Part shown: one piece after another, positions 55,236 to 64,000 of the stretch
How the letters are laid out: each line of letters opens with the position of its first letter
Position numbering within the stretch: the stretch's first letter is position 1
Source of the DNA: Cladorhizidae sp. MBARI D1340-BT2
Taxonomy: Eukaryota; Porifera; Demospongiae; Poecilosclerida; Cladorhizidae
Reading direction: 5' to 3'
Length of the DNA: 64,000 nucleotides
Assembly (NCBI GenBank): GCA_028752905.1
Contig: JAQNBH010000014.1
Location: forward strand, 1,133,231-1,197,230
Made by a program: the position numbers and the translations under genes
The notes under the pieces: generated by a model
What the model saw: only the letters and a program-made list of their open reading frames with translations
Database searches by the model: none
Told to the model about the DNA's origin: nothing

Positions 55236-57175
55236 GTTAGCACCTCTCTGCCAACACCCAGCTGGGGTGAGGATCATCTAAGCCCCTCTGCCAACACCCA
55301 GCTGGGGTGAGGATCAGCTAAGCCCCTCTGCCAACACCCAGCTGGGGTGAGGGATCATCTAAGCTCCTCTGCCAACACCCAGCTGGGGTGAGGGATCATC
55401 TAAGCCCCTCTGCCAACATCCAGCTGGGGTGAAGATCATCTAAGCTCCTCTGCCAACACCCAGCTGGGGTGAGGGATCATCTAAGCCCCTCTGCCAACAT
55501 CCAGCTGGGGTGAGGGATCATCTAAGCCCCTCTGCCAACATCCAGCTGGGGTGAAGATCATCTAAGCTCCTCTGCCAACACCCAGCTGGGGTGAGGGATC
55601 ATCTAAGCCCCTCTGCCAACATCCAGCTGGGGTGAGGGATCATCTAAGCCCCTCTGCCAACATCCAGCTGGGGCAAGGGTCATCTAAGCTCCTCTGCCAA
55701 CACCCAGCTGGGGTGAGGATCATCTAAGCCCCTCTGCCAACACCCAGCTGGGGTGAGGATCATCTAAGCCCCTCTGCCAACACCCAGCTGGGGCACGAGT
55801 TATCTAAGCTCCTCTGCCAACATCCAGCTGGGGCACGAGTTATCTAAGCCAACATCCAGCTGGGGCAAGGGTCATCTAAGCCCCTCTGCCAACATCCAGC
55901 TGGGGTGAAGATCATCTAAGCTCCTCTGCCAACACCCAGCTGGGGTGAAGATCATCTAAGCCCCTCTGCCAACACCCAGCTGGCGTGAAGATCATCTAAG
56001 CTCCTCTGCCAACACCCAGCTGGGGTGAAGATCATCTAAGCTCCTCTGCCAACATCCAGCTGGGGTGAAGATCATCTAAGCTCCTCTGCCAACACCCAGC
56101 TGGAGTTAGGATCACCTAAGCCCCTCTGCCAACACCCAGCTGGGCTGAGGATCATCTAAGCCCCTCTGCCAACACCCAGCTGGGGTGAAGATCATCTAAG
56201 CTCCTCTGCCAACATCCAGCTGGGGTGAAGATCATCTAAGCTCCTCTGCCAACACCCAGCTGGAGTGAGGATCATCTAAGCTCCTCTGCCAACACCCAGC
56301 TGGGGTGAAGATCATCTAAGTCCCTCTGCCAACCCAGCTGGGGTGAGGATCATCTAAGCCCCTCTGCCAACACCCAGCTGGGGTGAGTATCATCTAAGCC
56401 CCTCTGCCAACACCCAGCTGGGGTGAGTATCATCTAAGCCCCTCTGCCAACGTCCAGCTAGGGTGAGGATCATCTAAGCCCCTCTGCCAACACCCAGCTG
56501 GGGTGAAGATCATCTAAGCTCCTCTGCCAACACCCAGCTGGGGTGAGGATCATCTAAGCCCCTCTGCCAACATCCAGCTGGGCTGAGGATCATCTAAGCC
56601 CCTCTGCCAACGTCCAGCTAGGGTGAGGATCATCTAAGCCCCTCTGCCAACACCCAGCTGGGGTGAGGATCATCTAAGCCCCTCTGCCAACATCCAGCTG
56701 GGGTGAAGATCATCTAAGCTCCTCTGCCAACACCCAGCTGGGGTGCGGATCATCTAAGCCCCTCTGCCAACACCCAGCTGGGGTGAGGATCATCTAAGCC
56801 CCTCTGCCAACACCCAGCTGGGCTGAGGATCATCTAAGCCCCTCTGCCAACACCCAGCTGGGGTGAGGATCATCTAAGCCCCTCTGCCAACACCCAGCTG
56901 GGGTGAGGATCATCTAAGCCCCTCTGCCAACATCCAGCTGGGGTAAGCCCCTCTGCCAACACCCAGCTGGGCTGAGGATCATCTAAGCCCCTCTGCCAAC
57001 GTCCAGCTGGGGTGAGGATCATCTAAGCCCCTCTGCCAACATCCAGCTGGGGTGAAGATCATCTAAGCTCCTCTGCCAACACCCAGCTGGGGTGAGGATC
57101 ATCTAAGCCCCTCTGCCAACATCCAGCTGGGGCAAGGTTTATCTAAGCTCCTCTGCCAACACCCAGCTGGGGCAA
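55236..57175. repeat. 40-bp minisatellite, ~48 copies
   Basis: The unit is 40 bp (CATCTAAGCC at 56351 and 56391). It contains CCTCTGCCAACACCCAGCTG, with ACACC/ACATC/ACGTC and GAGGATC/GAAGATC variants. A few units carry single-base or larger indels, for example near 55855 and 56945. Confidence 0.96.
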
Positions 57176-57639
57176 GGGTGTTGTTTGTGCCATAGATGAA
57201 AGTTGCTTGAAGAGGGTGTTTCTAATGCTGGGATTAGTAGCATGATGACAGCATGGTCAATAACTGGTTTGGCTTAGTCAACGTGCATGCCATTGTTATT
57301 GCAGTCATTTTGCAATCAATAATGACAGGCAAGATTGCTTGACAAATTCTAAAGATTCCATTTTCAAAGTGAAGAATCTCAATGGTCTATGGGCTTCATG
57401 TCAACATTATTACATCATGGTGATTGACCTTTGACTCCCAATTCTAATATCTGTGTAATATTGTGACAGGAACCCCCCCCCCCAGAATTAACTAATGGGT
57501 GAAGATTTTGGGGCTAGGAGAAAAGATAACAAGGAACAGTGCTCATGTTGAAAAGCTAGTAGTTATCTCTGCGGTTCTGGGGATTCTGCTTAGCTTAACT
57601 GGGAAGGCGCTTAAATGGGAAGGCACAACTAGTTTCGCA
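57176..57639. other. Unique sequence, no gene recognised
   Basis: Unique AT-rich sequence with a C run at about 57474-57483. A 108-codon frame (57499-57825, +) begins here and runs into the CpG-rich stretch; it has one hydrophobic segment and no recognised domain. Confidence 0.4.
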
Positions 57640-57860
57640 CAGTACCCATTAAGAAGGGCGGGCTATAATTATAGCGAGGCTGAAGTGGACGAGTGTTGTT
57701 GTTTTTGCGGGGCGTGCACGCGGCATGCACGCGCTCTTGACCCGGGGTGGGCACATGCATTTAGCATGCTTCGTCCGTGTGTTGCCACACTGGCTCGTAG
57801 CGAAGCGAATTTGTTAGCTAGGTAGCTTTCATCCAGAGCTGAAGTTTCCTAGGTCTAGAA
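57640..57860 (+). promoter_or_regulatory. CpG-rich stretch, possible promoter
   Basis: This short stretch is rich in CG dinucleotides compared with its surroundings (GGGGCGTGCACGCGGCATGC and neighbours). It has a palindromic AT element CTATAATTATAG at about 57663 that could serve as a TATA-like site. It lies 30-250 bp upstream of the ATG at 57890. Calling it a promoter is inference from composition and position. Confidence 0.4.
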
Positions 57861-57889
57861 GACTTCACGTTGAACTCTTAACGGCAGAA

Positions 57890-58126
57890 ATGAAGACTGA
57901 TTTATTGATTGGTGTATTGATGTTGCCTGCTAACGCAGTGGTGATGTTTATGCTCCTACCGTTTGTGCTGGTGAAGTACTTCCTTGGCGGCCTTTCGCTA
58001 TTGGCTAGTGTGGGAGCTCTGCTACAATACGAAGACAGAAGAAGTGCCCTGAAGTTCAGTACAACCTACAGCTCTGACATCGTGTTAAAAGCAAGGTTCC
58101 CGAACAGTATAGCAGTAAGGTCTTGA
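57890..58126 (+). CDS. Small predicted membrane protein, 78 aa, unrecognised
   Basis: I do not recognise this protein. Residues 4-28 and 30-47 are strongly hydrophobic (LLIGVLMLPANAVVMFMLLP, then YFLGGLSLLASVGALL) with a lysine between them, suggesting a two-helix membrane hairpin and a polar C-terminal tail. The ATG has G at -3. A CpG-rich possible promoter lies upstream and an AATAAA lies at about 58439, so a compact single-exon transcript is plausible. Alternatively the frame is a first exon, since CA|GTAAGG at 58107-58114 is a good donor that would cut the last three residues off. Chance occurrence cannot be excluded. Confidence 0.45.
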   Translation: MKTDLLIGVLMLPANAVVMFMLLPFVLVKYFLGGLSLLASVGALLQYEDRRSALKFSTTYSSDIVLKARFPNSIAVRS

Positions 58127-58837
58127 AGTTGTGAATGTAACGTTCTCTCGGGCAGACTCAACAGAACTGTGGTCATTCTCACTTTGTGTACATCAGACAA
58201 CTCCTCATGTTTTACTGGCTAGCGAGCATTTTTCAATTAACACACTGTGCACAATAATTGTATCCCACGTTCTTTTCCCCAGTAAGCAATTGCTTACAAC
58301 AAACCTTTGACATTACACAAAAGGTGTTGTTATCCTCATCTCGATCACGTGACATTCTTTTGTACCATCAGATTTTGTGTCTAGTAAGTATTTCAGTCAT
58401 TCCTCATAAATGGAATTGAAATGTTAAATTTTAAATCAAATAAAAATGTTTTTGCACAGACTCGCTCTTGGTGTTGTGCATTACAGCCAATACATCAGCA
58501 GTTTCAGCACAGACCTGCCACATGGAAGCAGTGGTATATACTGGCCTAGAAGTTCATGCTGCACATAAGTCCATGATTGTTGTGTAGTTGCTGCCATGCA
58601 GTAACTTGCCTAAAAGCCTATAACTTAACATATTTATGGAGGACATGGTTTGTTAACTCTTCCTTCCCCAACAATGGAGTACTTGGCTGACTTGTCTAAA
58701 GAGACTTCCTCTCCTCCAATATAAGATATATGAAGGTACATGGGTGTATGTATTAAGACAGGTGTAGATGTACACAAGACTAAGTGTGCATGTTGTGAAT
58801 CGGTGTGCATGCCAAGTTCGGATAAACAACTCTGTCC
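58127..58837. other. Intergenic or UTR sequence between convergent genes
   Basis: The + strand 78-aa frame and the minus-strand ANKRD40-like exon converge here. Apart from the AATAAA at 58439 no feature was recognised. Confidence 0.45.
58438..58444 (+). terminator. AATAAA polyadenylation-type signal
   Basis: The sequence TCAAATAAAAATG lies about 310 bp after the stop of the 78-aa frame. It is the only clear AATAAA I noted between that frame and the minus-strand ANKRD40-like exon. Confidence 0.4.
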
Positions 58838-59346
58838 TTAGTGTAAGCCATTGACGTGAGAAGTAGGGTGTAGTCCTAGGCTAGGTGATACACTCAGTGA
58901 TGAGGGGTCTCCTGGCAATGGCAGATTCAGAATAGGAAGCCCGTTAGAACTGGAACCATATCCTCCGGAAATACTGAGCGGATTCATGGACACAGATGGT
59001 GCTTCTCTAATCACTACTTCAAGTTCCTGCCCCTCTTTGAGACGCTGGACATCGCGATCTCTACGTAGCAAAATGTTGGGAAGCTTGCGTATCTTGTAAA
59101 TGAGGGCCATGTCCACTTCGAGCTCCTCGGCACAGGATTTCAGTAAGCATTCGTAGGTCAAGGATGTGAGTTCTACCTCGTAGAAGTCCGTCTCTCCACT
59201 GTTGCTCACCCTGATCTTGACCAAGAGGGAGGGAGGGAGGAAGGAAGGAGGAAGTTGAAGAGGTTGGTGGCTGGTGGTGGTGGTGATGGTAGGCGAGGGG
59301 ATGGCCAGTGACAGGTGAGGGAAGGAGGAGGACACGCGAGCAGATG
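58838..59346 (-). CDS. ANKRD40-like protein, last exon (partial gene)
   Basis: The minus-strand frame contains LVKIRVSNSGETDFYEVELT, then TYECLLKSCAEELEVD and KIRKLPNILLRRDRDVQRLK with GQELEVVI. These match the conserved C-terminal region of ANKRD40, whose family has VLKVRI...DFIEVELDR...KIRKLPNTLLRKDKD...LQELELVL. The domain spans about 59227 to 59000; a Ser/Thr/Pro-rich linker precedes it and a Ser/Gly-rich tail ends at the TAA (58838-58840). A 3' splice site (TTTGTGTAGCAG) places the exon start at 59349 or 59346. Upstream ankyrin-repeat exons would lie to the right, but I could not find them in the window, so the gene must span the arrays at 59.8-63.7 kb or be a fragment. Confidence 0.75.
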
Positions 59347-59349
59347 CTG

Positions 59350-59837
59350 CTACACAAATGGAAAGTATAGTTATGGCCAGTGCTACTCTAACAGCACCAT
59401 GCACACACACTACACGTACATAGCTTTAAATCACTGCAATTAGATTAAGGGGGTGGGTTAGCACAAGCTTACACTCTCACTGGCCTTGATCATGTGATAT
59501 AAAGTGTCAGTAGGACATGGTCCTGCTGTAGCTGACCCCTCCCCCCTCTTCCCTGGGCGTCACATGATCGAGGTCTTTTCACCTTATTCATGTCCAGGGA
59601 TATATACATCCATGTGGTCTTTGAACACCTCATTAACATGCAATACAGCTGTGATCATTGCTAAGCATCTGTACCGGTACAGCCACGCAATGAAGTGCTT
59701 CAAGTCCATACCTACACCATGCCATCTCACATCACATACATAGCACAGGCTCAATAGAAGGCAAGAACCTGCTGCTGATAAGGATTTGATCCAAGCAACT
59801 TCAGGTGGGAAGATTGTATTTATTGAAGCCATCATCA
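59350..59837. other. Probable intron of the ANKRD40-like gene
   Basis: Unique sequence without recognised exons. A 94-codon minus-strand frame (59868-59584) has no recognisable domain and runs into the 37-bp array. Confidence 0.4.
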
Positions 59838-61042
59838 TCACTAAGGCCACCCTTGTCTCTAGGGCCAAGCATCATCACTAAGCCTACCCTTGTCTCCAGG
59901 GCCCAGCACTATCACTAAGCCTACCCTTGTCTCTAGGGCCAAGCATCATCACTAAGCCTACCCTTGTCTCTAGGGCTCAGCACCATCACTTAGCCTACCC
60001 TTGTCTCTAGGGCCCAGCATCATCACTAAGCCTACCCTTGTCTCTAGGGCTCAGCACCATCACTAAGCCTACCCTTGTCTCTAGGGCCCAGCATCATCAC
60101 TAAGCCTACCCTTGTCTCTAGGGCCCAGCATCATCACTAAGCCTACCCTTGTCTCTAGGGCCCAGCATCATCACTAAGCCTACCCTTGTCTCTAGGGCCC
60201 AGCATCATCACTAAGCCTACCCTTGTCTCTAGGGCCCAGCATCATCACTAAGCCTACCCTTGTCTCTAGGGCCCAGCATCATCACTAAGGCTACCTTGTC
60301 TCTAGGGCTCAGCATCATCACTAAGCCTACCCTTGTCTCTAGGCCTCAGCATCATCACTAAGCCTACCCTTGTCTCTAGGGCTCAGCATCATCACTAAGC
60401 CTACCCTTGTCTCTAGGCCTCAGCATCATCACTAAGCCTACCCTTGTCTCTAGGGCCCAGCATCATCACTAAGCCTACCCTTGTCTCTAGGCCTCAGCAT
60501 CATCACTAAGCCTACCCTTGTCTCTAGGGCCCAGCATCATCACTAAGCCTACCCTTGTCTCTAGGGCCCAGCATCATCACTAAGCCTACCCTTGTCTCTA
60601 GGGCCCAGCATCATCACTAAGCCTACCCTTGTCTCTAGGGCCCAGCATCATCACTAAGCCTACCCTTGTCTCCATCATCACTAAGCCTACCCTTGTCTCT
60701 AGGGCCCAGCATCATCACTAAGCCTACCCTTGTCTCTAGGGCCTAGCATCATCTAAGCCTACCCTTGTCTCTAGGGCCCAGCATCATCACTAAGCCTACC
60801 CTAGGGTCAGCATCATCACTAAGCCTACCCTTGTCTCTAGGCCAGCACTATCACTAAGCCTACCCTTGTCTCTTGGGCCCAGCATCATCACTAAGCCTAC
60901 CCTTGTCTCTAGGGCCCAGCATCATCACTAAGCCTACCCTTGTCTCTAGGGCTCAGCATCATCACTAAGCCTACCCTTGTCTCTAGGGCCCAGCATCATC
61001 ACTAAGCCTACCCTTGTCTCTAGGGCCCAGCATCATCACTAT
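59838..61042. repeat. 37-bp minisatellite, ~33 copies
   Basis: The unit is 37 bp and contains CAGCATCATCACTAAGCCTA and CCCTTGTCTCTAGGGC. Some units are truncated (60672-60680, about 60750, 60800-60845). It is unrelated in sequence to the 37-bp array at 6904. Confidence 0.96.
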
Positions 61043-61375
61043 GGCTACCTATGAACCAGGACTGCAAACTACAGTGAATACAACAGCAATTACAACCAGT
61101 CATTGTGATGCACACCTGTTGCTGTGTAGGGTCAACATGGTCTGTGGTTAGAGTAACCAGCCAAGTCAACAATGTGCAACATAGTATTATTATTGCAATA
61201 ACATATTTCATCTCTTTGACAAGCCTAATAATGCAGCACCCAGTACTACCCAAAAATAGGCCAGCAGAATTTTGTAGGAGTGTCTGAGATCAGGCATGAG
61301 ATCAGGCATGATTTAATTTGAGAATTATGGGCGGGATTTTGAAGTAGTTTGACTCGGAGCTTAGTACCTTAAGGC
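61043..61375. other. Unique spacer between arrays
   Basis: About 330 bp of unique sequence. No exon was recognised on either strand. Confidence 0.5.
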
Positions 61376-62668
61376 CAGTTCACTCACATGGCGAACCCTT
61401 CACCTCCAGCAGTTCACACATGTGTCAAGCACCTCCAGCAGTTCACACATGTGGCGAGCACCTCCAGCAGTTCACACATGTGGCGAGCACCTCCAGCAGT
61501 TCACACATGTGGTGAGCACCTCCAGCAGTTCACATGTGGCAAGCACCTCCAGCAGTTCACACATGTGGCGAGCACCTCCAGCAGTTCACACATGTGGCGA
61601 GCACCTCCAGCAGTTCACACATGTGGCGAGCACCTCCAGCAGTTCACACATGTGGCGAGCACCTCCAGCAGTTCACACATGTGGCGAGCACCTCCAGTAG
61701 TTCACACATGCAGTTCACACATGTGGCAAGCACCTCCAGCAGTTCACACATGTGGCGAGCACCTCCAGCAGTTCACACATGTGGCGAGCACCTCCAGCAG
61801 TTCACACATGTGGCAAGCACTTCCAGCAGTTCACACATGTGGCAAGCACCTCCAGCAGTTCACACATGTGGCAAGCACCTCCAGCAGTTCACACATGTGG
61901 CGAGCACCTCCAGCAGTTCACACATGTGGCGAGCACCTCCAGCAGTTCACACATGTGGCGAGCACCTCCAGCAGTTCACACATGTGGCGAGCACCTCCAG
62001 CAGTTCACACATGTGGCAAGCACCTCCAGCAGCTCACACATGTGGTGAGCACCTCCAGCAGTTCACACATGTGGCGAGCACCTCCAGCAGTTCACACATG
62101 TGGCGAGCACCTCCAGCAGTTCACACATGTGGCGAGCACCTCCAGCAGTTCACACATGTGGCGAGCACCTCCAGCAGTTCACACATGTGGCGAGCATCTC
62201 CAGCAGTTCACACATGTGGTTAGCACCTCCAGCAGTTCACACATGTGGCGAGCACATCCTGCAGTTCACACATGTGGCGAGCACCTCCAGCAGTTCACAC
62301 ATGTGGCGAGCACCTCCAGCAGTTCACACATGTGGCAAGCACCTCCAGCAGTTCACACATGTGGTGAGCACCTCCTGCAGTTCACACATGTGGCGAGCAC
62401 CTCCAGCAGTTCACACATGTGGCGAGCACCTCCAGCAGTTCACACATGTGGCGAGCATCTCCAGCAGTTCACACATGTGGCGAGCATCTCCAGCAGTTCA
62501 CACATGTGGCGAGCATCTCCAGCAGTTCACACATGTGGTTAGCACCTCCAGCAGTTCACACATGTAGCGAGCACCTCCAGCAGTTCACACATGTGGCGAG
62601 CACCTCCAGCAGTTCACACATGTGGCAAGCACCTCCAGCAGTTCACACATGTGGCGAGCACCTCCAGC
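61376..62668. repeat. 29-bp minisatellite, ~44 copies
   Basis: The 29-bp unit contains CAGTTCACACATGTGGCGAG followed by CACCTCCAG. Although 29 is not a multiple of three, the + strand has no stops in any phase, so a frame of 384 codons runs through it (61388-62542) with a 29-residue period. I treat it as non-coding. Confidence 0.96.
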
Positions 62669-63325
62669 AGTGTGTAGTCCTGCCTGTACTGCCATGCTAG
62701 TTGGTGTGTAGTCCTGCCTGTACTGCCATGCTAGTTGGTATGTATACTAGTCCTACCTGTACTGCCATGCTAGTTGCTGTGTAGTCCTACCTGTACTGCC
62801 ATGCTAGTTGGTGTGTAGTCCTACCTGTACTGCCATGCTAGTTGGTGTGCAGTCCTACCTGTACTGCCATGCTAGTTGGTGTGTAGTCCTGCCTGTACTG
62901 CCATGCTAGTTGGTGTGTAGTCCTACCTGTACTGCCATGCTAGTTGGTGTGTAGTCCTACCTGTACTGCCATGCTAGTTGGTGTGTAGTCCTACCTGTAC
63001 TGCCATGCTAGTTGGTGTGTAGTCCTACCTGTACTGCCATGCTAGTTGGTGTGTAGTCCTACCTGTACTGCCATGCTAGTTGGTGTGTAGTCCTACCTGT
63101 ACTGCCATGCTAGTTGGTGTGTAGTCCTGCCTGTACTGCCATGCTAGTTGGTGTGTAGTCCTGCCTGTACTGCCATGCTAGTTGGTGTGTAGTCCTACCT
63201 GTACTGCCATGCTAGTTGGTGTGTAGTCCTACCTGTACTGCCATGCTAGTTGGTGTGTAGTCCTACCTGTACTGCCATGCTAGTTGGTGTGTAGTCCTGC
63301 CTGTACTGCCATGCTAGTTGGTGTG
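62669..63325. repeat. 34-bp minisatellite, ~19 copies
   Basis: The 34-bp unit contains CCTGTACTGCCATGCTAGTT, with a CCTGCC/CCTACC variant. It follows the 29-bp array with no spacer. Confidence 0.96.
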
Positions 63326-63424
63326 TGTGTAGGTGTGCAGTGGCAAGAGAAAAGTTGAGACTGACCACAAAAGTGACATCACTCAGCCACACCCAGTCTC
63401 TATAGCTGATGATTATGAATGTAA

Positions 63425-63715
63425 CAAGAGTAGTCTCTAATAATGCTATATAGCTCAACAGTCTCTAATAGCTTGGCAGTCTCTAATAATGCTATATAGC
63501 TCAGAAGTCTCTAATAATGCTATATAGCTCAAGTCTCTAATAAAGCTATATAGCATAACAGTCTCTAATAATATCAACAGTTTCTAATAATGCTGTATAG
63601 CTCAACGGTCTCTAATAATATCAACAGTTTCTAATAATGCTATATAGCTCAACGGTCTCTAATAATATCAACAGTTTCTAATAATGCTATATAGCTCAGC
63701 AGTCTCTCTTGCCAT
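63425..63715. repeat. 28-bp minisatellite, ~10 copies
   Basis: Units of about 28 bp contain TCTCTAATAATGCTATATAG. Shortened units lack the GCTATATAGC segment. Confidence 0.9.
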
Positions 63716-64000
63716 TACATTTCCTAGCTCAGCAGCCCCATAGAGAGAGCGTGCTTAGCTAAGATCTATCTTTCCCTCTCCCAACAACTTTTGTAATGAT
63801 GTAATGATGTTCAGAGACTTCCTTCTCTTTCTCCATGCATGTTCACAGCCTAGACATTGGCTGTTCTCTTCTCAAGACCTTAACCTTTGACCCTGTCAGT
63901 GTTTAGGGACCTCCTGCTCTGTTATTTCTGTGCAAATGTAGACTGTGCTAATTGCTTTTCTCCCAGTCTTCTCTCCCACTGGTCTGGGCTCCTGCCTCCA
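63716..64000. other. Right edge, unique sequence
   Basis: No gene, RNA or repeat recognised in the last 285 bases. Confidence 0.4.

Noticed and set aside
61388..62542. 384-codon frame with a 29-residue repeat
   Set aside because: It is the 29-bp minisatellite read through; the same array is open in the other + frames as well. Start and end coincide with the array.

Overview
The window is eukaryotic genomic DNA and almost certainly animal. It shows GT-AG introns, AATAAA-type signals, LINE, PIF/Harbinger, hAT-like and TTAA-type DNA transposons, and four gene families typical of animals: a TTLL9-like tubulin ligase, RNase H2 subunit A, an ANKRD40-like C-terminus and a U2AF65-like terminal exon. 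The degenerate transposon proteins resemble families I know from sponges and cnidarians, so an early-branching metazoan, perhaps a demosponge, is my low-confidence guess. No bacterial operon, CRISPR array, rRNA or tRNA was seen.

The dominant character is tandem repetition. More than 25 separate minisatellite arrays with unit lengths of 16 to 88 bp make up about 40% of the sequence by my rough addition. Most long open frames are translations of these arrays and are not genes.

Layout. 1-5204: a 36-bp satellite with a 2,880-bp higher-order duplication. 5205-6903: decayed repeats. 6904-22300: three tandem copies of a ~4.07-kb unit, each holding two minisatellites, a U2AF65-like last exon and retroelement remnants. 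The first copy is interrupted by a 3.2-kb TTAA-flanked DNA transposon. 21410-23590: a LINE reverse transcriptase remnant. 23801-25165: an intact single-exon TTLL9-like gene. 25166-30560: microsatellites and a decayed LINE split by a minisatellite. 30560-34525: 88-bp and 28-bp arrays. 34793-52043: RNASEH2A on the + strand, eight exons coding for 315 aa, with introns filled by minisatellites, a second copy of the TTAA transposon (intron 2) and a non-autonomous PIF/Harbinger element (intron 7). 52044-57175: arrays and a decayed hAT-like element with a nested MITE. 57640-58445: a CpG-rich stretch and a small membrane-protein ORF. 58838-59346, minus strand: the last exon of an ANKRD40-like gene. 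59838-63715: four more arrays.

The cellular genes have no evident common pathway. TTLL9 modifies axonemal tubulin, RNASEH2A removes ribonucleotides and RNA from DNA, and U2AF65 recognises 3' splice sites. The most testable observations are the inverted 68-bp arrays flanking RNASEH2A exons 4-5, decoy splice donors inside one of those arrays, the transposon insertion with perfect paralogous empty sites, and an intact two-exon MADF-type ORF inside the Harbinger element.
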